Part shown: one piece after another, positions 5,895 to 10,165 of the stretch
Layout of the letters: every line of letters starts with the position of its first letter
How positions within the stretch are numbered: the first letter of the stretch is position 1
Assembly: GCA_005878325.1 (NCBI GenBank)
Contig: VBMR01000146.1
Location: forward strand, 1-10,165
Direction of reading: 5' to 3'
Origin: Methanobacteriota archaeon
GTDB taxonomy: Archaea > Thermoplasmatota > Thermoplasmata > RBG-16-68-12
Length of the DNA: 10,165 bases
Translations under genes and position numbers: made by a program
The notes under the pieces: model-generated
What the model saw: the letters and a program-made list of their open reading frames with translations, nothing else
What the model was told of the DNA's origin: nothing
Databases searched by the model: none

Positions 5895-6925
5895 GCCGCG
5901 CCCGCCAGTTCGGTGGCGAACGGCGGCGTGTAGGACATCATGTCCTCTGAGACCCGGCGAATCATATCGACACCGCCAACCTCGGACGGATAAAGCGGGA
6001 TGTAGGACCGGACTAGAGGTCCGAGGTCGCGGTAGAGGAGTTTCATGTAACCCATCTGCTCCTTGTACTTGTTCCCCAGGTATTCTCCCGCGCCTTCCTG
6101 GAGGGCAATCTCGGGTCGGAGGACCTCGTTCACGATGACCCCGCCGATCGGGATCGTGAACTTCTGGACCATCCCGATGAAGCGCCGCACGACGGCGATC
6201 GGCAGGGCAAGAGGCAGGGTCACGAAGAAGAAAGCGGTTCGCTCGGGGTCCACGAGGACGCCCTTTGCCTTCTCGAAGCGCTCGTTCATGGAAATCAGAT
6301 CTGCCATAAGCGGATCCTTCCTCACCTCATCCATGACTTTCTCCTTACGGAAGGAAAGCTGGACGCGCATGCTGAGGGCCTCCTTGCGCGAATCGATCAT
6401 GCGAGTGAGCCAAAGCCCGTAGATCTTGCTCAGGCCGATCAAGCGGACCGCGTTCGCGACGGCCGCTGTGTCGAAGATCACGCGGTCGTACGCTTCCCCT
6501 TCCTTCAGGATGTAATCGACCATTCGATCGAACATCGCGCTCTCTTCGAACGCCGGATTCGTTGTTGCGATCTCGATGAACGGTTTCGCGTCCAGGGGGA
6601 TGTCGGCCCACTTCAGAAACTCCTTCACGCGTCCGCGGATCGAGTCGCGGTAGCGCTCCACGACCTCCGTTGTCTCGACCTCGACCGCGTGGACGCCCTT
6701 CGCCCCCTTCACCTCGACGACCTTCCCGCCTGAGAGGTCTTGGCCAAACAAGCTGGAAAGGGAGTGGACGGGGTTCAGCGAGGCCAGAAGGACGCGTTCC
6801 CCGTTAGACGCGTAATAATGAGCGAGCCCCGCAGCGGCGACCGTCTTGCCGACGCCGCCTTTGCCGCCGGTGAAGATATACCGCATCTTCGGCCGCTGGG
6901 CCAAGAGTTCGAGCATCGTCGTCAT
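5891..6925 (-). CDS. ArsA/Get3-like P-loop ATPase 2 with a non-canonical switch I (Asp to Asn)
   Basis: The 344-aa protein has the deviant Walker A motif GGKGGVGKT (20-28) with the intermonomer signature Lys (K22), a switch II Asp at D152 in FDTAAVANAVRLI, and the adenine-contacting VNE segment in GGVIVNEVLRP. These place it in the ArsA/Get3/TRC40 family of dimeric SIMIBI ATPases. Switch I normally reads STDPAHxL, but here reads SLNPVHSL (49-56). N51 replaces the Asp that positions water for hydrolysis, as in the yeast Get3 D57N form. In switch II the usual DTAPTGHTLR is DTAAVANAVR. No Cys is present, so the zinc-binding CxxC of Get3 and the metal-binding Cys of ArsA are missing. Its end (YPSEVGGVDMIRRVSEDMM) parallels ATPase 1. 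It starts 9 bases after ATPase 1 with GAGGG on that stop. It is probably the regulatory half of a heterodimer. Confidence 0.9.
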   Translation of the reverse strand: MTTMLELLAQRPKMRYIFTGGKGGVGKTVAAAGLAHYYASNGERVLLASLNPVHSLSSLFGQDLSGGKVVEVKGAKGVHAVEVETTEVVERYRDSIRGRVKEFLKWADIPLDAKPFIEIATTNPAFEESAMFDRMVDYILKEGEAYDRVIFDTAAVANAVRLIGLSKIYGLWLTRMIDSRKEALSMRVQLSFRKEKVMDEVRKDPLMADLISMNERFEKAKGVLVDPERTAFFFVTLPLALPIAVVRRFIGMVQKFTIPIGGVIVNEVLRPEIALQEGAGEYLGNKYKEQMGYMKLLYRDLGPLVRSYIPLYPSEVGGVDMIRRVSEDMMSYTPPFATELAGAA

Positions 6926-6931
6926 CGGCTT

Positions 6932-6936
6932 CCCTC
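6932..6936 (-). promoter_or_regulatory. Ribosome-binding site for ATPase 2, overlapping the ATPase 1 stop
   Basis: On the minus strand GAGGG begins inside the TGA stop of ATPase 1 and ends 6 bases before the ATG at 6925. It fixes that start and implies coupled translation. Confidence 0.7.
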
Positions 6937-7927
6937 ACAGCGCGGGACCGAAGAGGAGGTCCTGGGAAACCTTCTCAATCATGTCCAGGCCTCGCGGCTC
7001 GCGTGGATACATTGGGAGCATCGCGACGACCTTACCCGCGAACTTCGATCGGATCTCGTCGAGGTATCTCTGTTGCATCCGGGCGCGATTCCGTAGAAAC
7101 TCGACCGCCTCTCCGCCCTTCGCGTCCGCGAGCTCTTTCGGGTACACTTGGTTCACGATGAGACCGGCCATCTGGAGACCAAGGGAATCGAACATCTCGA
7201 GCGCCCTCTCGGTGTCGAGGATCGCCATCCGCTCGGGGATCAGGACCATGAAGAACGAGGTGCGGCGCTGATCGACCATGAGGTCCGTGAAACGTGTAAT
7301 CTTGGTCTGGATCTCCTGGAGTTCTCGCAGCACCTCGTCCTCGGACACCTTAGCCCCTTTCAGCGTCGCCGCGACCGCTTCGTATTCCTGGGCTTTTTCC
7401 CTCGCCTCCGTGATTTTTCCGACCCACTTGCTCAGGATCTCCGCCATCGCGATCATCCGGACCCCGTGGCCGAAGGGCGGCATGTCGAACACGTAGAGGT
7501 CGTGGCCGCTCGTGGCGACCAGATCCGCCATCGCATCGTAGGTGGCGGACTCGTACATGGCCGGCTCCGCCGAGGTCGAGTCGATGTACTCCTCGATTTC
7601 CGGAGGGAGGTCCGTGAGGCCGTACATCGTTCGGATCTTTTGTTTCACTTCTTCCTGGTAATCTGCAACACGGCGGTCCGCGTCAATCTCGACCACGTCG
7701 AGCTGCGGGATAACCGAAATCAGTCCCTTCCCGAAGATGTCCCGGTCGAAGATATCGCTCAGGCTCGCCTGCGGGTCCGTCGAAAAGCAGAGCACCTTCC
7801 GTTTCCGCTTCGAGGCCATGTAGTGGCTCAGGCCCGCGGAGCACGTCGTCTTCCCCAGGCCGCCCTTCCCGGCGAAGATCACGATCCCCGCGTCGCCCTT
7901 CTTCTCGAAGTACGAGGAAAGGCCCAT
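6935..7927 (-). CDS. ArsA/Get3-like P-loop ATPase 1 (probable catalytic partner)
   Basis: The 330-aa protein has the deviant Walker A motif AGKGGLGKTT (19-28) with signature Lys K21 and P-loop Lys K26. Switch I is STDPQASL (49-56) with the catalytic Asp kept at D51. Switch II is FDMPPFGHGVR with D148 and the conserved GH, and an adenine-loop VNQ lies at 258-260. This is the ArsA/Get3 fold, a cytosolic ATPase that works as a dimer and switches between open and closed states. Residues 165-225 form a long charged helical segment where Get3 carries its client-binding subdomain. The only Cys are C29 and C47, so neither the ArsA arsenite site nor the Get3 zinc CxxC is present, and no arsenic gene is nearby. 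It starts 9 bases after the 97-aa gene, with GAGGG overlapping that gene's TGA. The likely partner is ATPase 2. Confidence 0.92.
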   Translation of the reverse strand: MGLSSYFEKKGDAGIVIFAGKGGLGKTTCSAGLSHYMASKRKRKVLCFSTDPQASLSDIFDRDIFGKGLISVIPQLDVVEIDADRRVADYQEEVKQKIRTMYGLTDLPPEIEEYIDSTSAEPAMYESATYDAMADLVATSGHDLYVFDMPPFGHGVRMIAMAEILSKWVGKITEAREKAQEYEAVAATLKGAKVSEDEVLRELQEIQTKITRFTDLMVDQRRTSFFMVLIPERMAILDTERALEMFDSLGLQMAGLIVNQVYPKELADAKGGEAVEFLRNRARMQQRYLDEIRSKFAGKVVAMLPMYPREPRGLDMIEKVSQDLLFGPAL

Positions 7928-7933
7928 GGACGA

Positions 7934-7938
7934 CCCTC
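7934..7938 (-). promoter_or_regulatory. Ribosome-binding site for ATPase 1, overlapping the upstream stop
   Basis: On the minus strand GAGGG starts within the TGA stop of the 97-aa gene and ends 6 bases before the ATG at 7927. The layout is the same as at the next junction (6932-6936). Confidence 0.7.
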
Positions 7939-8230
7939 AAAAGACCTGGTCCGTGAAGTCCCGTTCCCGGAACACCCGCTGCTTCCAGCTCTTGATGTTC
8001 GGGACCGCGTACGGAAGGATCTTCAGGGAGTAATAGGGCGGGATGACGGGCACGCCAAGCATGTCGCCGAGCGTGATGAACATGAACAAATGCTCGAGGT
8101 ACATGCGGGTGCGGAGGGCGGCCGTCACGTGGCCGTGGGCGGCCATCCCGTACAACACGCCTTTCGCGGCCTGCGAGACCTTCTGGCGTTTGCGTCCCTT
8201 CGGTTCCGCCGGCTGGTTCGGGTCCCCCAT
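7937..8230 (-). CDS. 97-aa protein of unrecognised family, encoded directly upstream of the ATPase pair
   Basis: The N-terminal 20 residues are polar and basic (PKGRKRQK at 10-17). They are followed by an amphipathic stretch and a hydrophobic segment, EHLFMFITLGDMLGVPVIP, then PYYSLKILPY and a basic, aromatic end, WKQRVFRERDF. It is the paralogue of the 89-aa protein at 4408-4677; the shared core is LG[IV]P followed by Y-x-S, LPY, WK and RE. The ATG is preceded at about 10 bases by AGGGGA. The 55-base gap to cstA upstream (8231-8285) shows no TATA-like element, so it may be read from the cstA promoter. The tight spacing to ATPase 1 (9 bases) argues that it acts with the ATPase pair, perhaps as a membrane-facing adaptor; that is inference. 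No Cys and no enzyme motif. Confidence 0.8.
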   Translation of the reverse strand: MGDPNQPAEPKGRKRQKVSQAAKGVLYGMAAHGHVTAALRTRMYLEHLFMFITLGDMLGVPVIPPYYSLKILPYAVPNIKSWKQRVFRERDFTDQVF

Positions 8231-8285
8231 TGCGAGTGTCCCCTGCTACTACATTCATTGCGCGGGGGTTGAAGACCTTTGGGAA

Positions 8286-9920
8286 TCAGTGTGACTTGTT
8301 CTCAAGTTCGCCCCCATCGGCCGCCGCGGGCGCGGGGACGCGACCCTCCGCCTTGCTTCGGCCGTAGGTTCGGAAGAGGCGGATCGCCATCGACAGGCCG
8401 ACCAGGAAGAGGGCCACGCCGACTCCAACGAAGACGGCATCGATCGCCAGCGCAGCCAGCGTGACGCCGCTCACGGGGGGACGGGTCTGCTGTGCGAGGG
8501 CTGCGGCGTTGTTGTAGACCACGTACTGAATCGCCGCGTTCACAAAGGTCCATGTCTCCCAAATCAGGGCGGCCAGTGTCGTGACGACCATGAACACGCC
8601 TGGAATCACGTAGTTCCGCGTCGGGGATCGAGTCTTCGCCAGATAGATCGCGATGAGCATAATCGCAAGGCCCGCAAGGAGCTGGTTCGCGCCGCCGAAG
8701 TATAGCCAGAGCGCCCACCAGCTACCCGAGATGGCGAACACCCAGGAGACGCCGAGGCCGAAAAAGGTCGCGACGTGTTTGTTCCCAAGGATATGGAAAC
8801 GTCCCTCGCCCCACGTCTCGCCGGCGACGAGCCGGAAGAACCTAGTAACAAGGGCCTGAACCGTGAGTGCGTAGATAATCAGGACCAGTCCGAAGAACGT
8901 CGCGAGCACCGCATTAGCGGACTTCCCTCCCACTAGCGGGGAGACCAAGGCTTGTGCGCCGCCCACCCAGGCGGTGACGCTGGCGCCTGTGGGGCTGAGA
9001 CCCGCGACGACTGACACGAACAGGATGGGCCAAATGGGGCCAATCGTGTTGTTCCAGACGCCGACGAAGGCCGGTTCGGCGACCGGGACGCCTGTGAAGG
9101 GCGACAGAAGGGCGCCCAAAAGCAGGAGCATAATCGCTGTGTATGCGGGGTAAAACGCCAGGTAGTTCGTGGGCTGAATGAATGTCGGCACCGGCAGGAT
9201 CGCCGCCACGTACAAGATTACAGCACAGATCGCCGCCCAGTAGACCGTGTTCCAAGCCGCACCCCAGGGCATCGTTACCGGAATCAGCATCCCGAGGTAG
9301 ATGCTCACAATCACGAGCCCGATGCCAATTACAGTTACGGCCATGACGTTCATTTTGAGCTTGTATAGTAATTGGCCGCACAGCAACCCAGAGAGCAGAA
9401 CGCCGATTGTGGGAACGAACGTTGTGCCGCCAAATGCGTTCCAGAACTGGGCAATCAAGGCGATGAAGGTCGCAGAGATGATGATGAGATAAAACAGAAC
9501 GAACGCGAGAAGATTGTTACGTCCCTTCGCGCCGGTGAACTCATAGGTGATCGGACCGAAAGATCGTCCCTCCTTGCGGACCGATAGCATCATCGAGCCG
9601 TAGTCCTGCAGCCATCCGATGAAGAAGTTGCCCCCGATGATCCATAGGAGGGCAGGAATCCAGCCGTACGCGATCCCGATGAACGGACCCAGGATCGGCC
9701 CGAGGGCCGCGACGCTCTTGAATTGATACCCCCAGAGGACGTACCGGCTAACCGGGAAGTATTCCACTCCGTCCATGTACATGTGCGCGGGCGTCGCCTT
9801 CTTCGCATCGGAGCGCCAGACGTTGCGATCGACCCACTTGCCGTAGCCCCAGTAAGCGACCGCATACAGAGCAATCGTCGCGACGACCCACAGAAACGGC
9901 GTTTCGAGTAAGCCCGCCAT
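8286..9920 (-). CDS. cstA: CstA-family carbon-starvation/peptide-pyruvate permease
   Basis: The 544-aa protein is almost wholly hydrophobic, with at least 14 candidate membrane helices. CstA features, in order, are FPVSRYVLWGYQFKSVAALGPILGP (about 55-79; key residues G64, Y65, Q66, G74-P75 and G78-P79), a DYGSMMLSVRKEGRSFG loop (106-122), NPT-like YLAFYP, the G-LSPTGAS turn (307-314) and the C-terminal signature YFGGANQLLAG (407-417). The C-terminal third corresponds to the five-helix CstA_5TM domain, and the last 25 residues form a polar cytosolic tail. Bacterial CstA and its relatives import peptides or pyruvate during starvation. In E. coli-type CstA the first motif reads FGHHF; here it is WGYQF, which marks a different subfamily. 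The ATG at 9920 is preferred over the upstream extension to 10043, which is polar and unlike the family. A TATA-like box lies about 70 bases upstream. No YbdD-type small partner is seen. Confidence 0.9.
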   Translation of the reverse strand: MAGLLETPFLWVVATIALYAVAYWGYGKWVDRNVWRSDAKKATPAHMYMDGVEYFPVSRYVLWGYQFKSVAALGPILGPFIGIAYGWIPALLWIIGGNFFIGWLQDYGSMMLSVRKEGRSFGPITYEFTGAKGRNNLLAFVLFYLIIISATFIALIAQFWNAFGGTTFVPTIGVLLSGLLCGQLLYKLKMNVMAVTVIGIGLVIVSIYLGMLIPVTMPWGAAWNTVYWAAICAVILYVAAILPVPTFIQPTNYLAFYPAYTAIMLLLLGALLSPFTGVPVAEPAFVGVWNNTIGPIWPILFVSVVAGLSPTGASVTAWVGGAQALVSPLVGGKSANAVLATFFGLVLIIYALTVQALVTRFFRLVAGETWGEGRFHILGNKHVATFFGLGVSWVFAISGSWWALWLYFGGANQLLAGLAIMLIAIYLAKTRSPTRNYVIPGVFMVVTTLAALIWETWTFVNAAIQYVVYNNAAALAQQTRPPVSGVTLAALAIDAVFVGVGVALFLVGLSMAIRLFRTYGRSKAEGRVPAPAAADGGELENKSH

Positions 9921-9985
9921 TGGAACGTTTCCCCCACGACCCCGCTCCCACGCGTGGTCGTCCGTATGAGAATCGGCCTCTAGCC

Positions 9986-9993
9986 TCTTAAAG
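9986..9993 (-). promoter_or_regulatory. Putative archaeal TATA box upstream of cstA
   Basis: On the minus strand the sequence CTTTAAGA, preceded by GCC, is the only AT-rich octamer in the 120 bases upstream of cstA. A start about 25 bases downstream, near 9962, would leave a leader of about 40 bases before the ATG at 9920. The element is nearly self-complementary (TCTTAAAG on plus), so it could also serve a plus-strand gene. Confidence 0.4.
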
Positions 9994-10072
9994 GGCTTGC
10001 ACGCGGCATTCGGCAAATGTCGAAAGTCGTGTGCGCGAAGCACTTACGGGGATTCGCCCATCTCCCAGGGGC

Positions 10073-10165
10073 ATGGCGGCAAGACCTCCCCGGATCCAGC
10101 TGGTCGGCCTCCTGCCGGCCATCCTGAAGCCGTGCGGGCCCTCCTGCGCGCAGCCTTTCATGAAC
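10073..10165 (+). CDS. Possible 5' end of a gene that leaves the window
   Basis: From the ATG at 10073 the frame is open for 31 codons to the window edge. It begins MAARPPRIQLVGLLPAILKP and continues with a C-G-P-S-C pair (C21 and C25) near the edge. A short basic start followed by a hydrophobic segment would fit a membrane or Cys-containing protein, but this is too short to classify. CCCAGGGGC just upstream contains a possible AGGGG ribosome-binding site about 3 bases before the ATG. It would diverge from cstA across roughly 150 bases. It may also be a chance open frame. Confidence 0.3.
   Translation, partial: MAARPPRIQLVGLLPAILKPCGPSCAQPFMN

Noticed and set aside
5891..7927. An arsenite efflux ATPase (ArsA of an ars operon)
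   Set aside because: No ArsB, ArsC or ArsD is nearby, and the ArsA metal-binding Cys are absent. The ATPase family match is real but the arsenic role is unsupported.
7148..8272. A 374-codon open frame on the plus strand, opposite ATPase 1 and the 97-aa gene
   Set aside because: Its product is dominated by His, Arg, Asp and Leu with no domain pattern, typical of the antisense of a GC-rich gene. The minus-strand products carry clear motifs over the same bases.
9921..10043. A 41-residue N-terminal extension of CstA from the ATG at 10043
   Set aside because: The extension is polar, His/Arg-rich and unlike CstA proteins. It would also overlap the likely TATA box at 9986-9993. The ATG at 9920 gives a standard N-terminus.
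10073..10165. Fe-S or corrinoid-type Cys motif at the right edge (LLP followed by C-G and C)
   Set aside because: It loosely recalls the LLPxxxCxxCGxxxC region of the CODH/ACS gamma subunit, but the spacing differs and only 31 codons are visible.

Overview
The window is GC-rich and gene-dense, and it looks archaeal. The best lineage guess is a Thermoplasmatota-type metagenomic genome, but that is inference from gene families, not marker genes. Supporting signs are two TATA-like boxes a short distance upstream of starts (2971-2978 and 9986-9993), a small winged-helix regulator beside small membrane proteins, a DUF998 protein, a DUF7482-like repeat protein, and Get3/ArsA-type ATPases with no arsenic genes. 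No rRNA, tRNA, CRISPR array, transposase or phage gene is visible. No gene-free stretch exceeds about 160 bases.

The left part (1-4366) is a set of loosely connected genes. It starts with the 3' part of a LOG-family nucleotide phosphoribohydrolase and a carbonyl-reductase-like SDR on the plus strand, followed by a minus-strand DUF4287/DUF5655 protein. Next comes a plus-strand protein made of two DUF7482-like repeats that lacks the expected signal peptide. A probable plus-strand cassette follows: an ArsR-like winged-helix regulator behind a TATA box, a three-helix membrane protein, and a six-helix DUF998 membrane protein.

The right part (4408-9920) is the more interesting half. A minus-strand series reads cstA (carbon-starvation permease family), a 97-aa protein of unrecognised family, ArsA/Get3-like ATPase 1, ArsA/Get3-like ATPase 2, and a 162-aa protein of unknown function. 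The last four genes are spaced by 9, 9 and -4 nucleotides, and both ATPase starts have a GAGGG ribosome-binding site that overlaps the upstream stop codon. Facing this series, and sharing its terminal 4 bases, is a 212-aa protein with one N-terminal membrane anchor. It diverges from an 89-aa paralogue of the 97-aa protein across a 93-bp intergenic region.

The two ATPases look like the halves of a heterodimer. ATPase 1 keeps the switch I aspartate (D51). ATPase 2 has Asn (N51) at that position, the same change as the D57N hydrolysis-defective form of yeast Get3, and its switch II is also altered. I infer an asymmetric ATPase pair that works at the membrane with a small adaptor-like family present in two copies, plus a membrane-anchored partner. 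CstA is either a client or only a neighbour. The right edge may hold the first 31 codons of another plus-strand gene.
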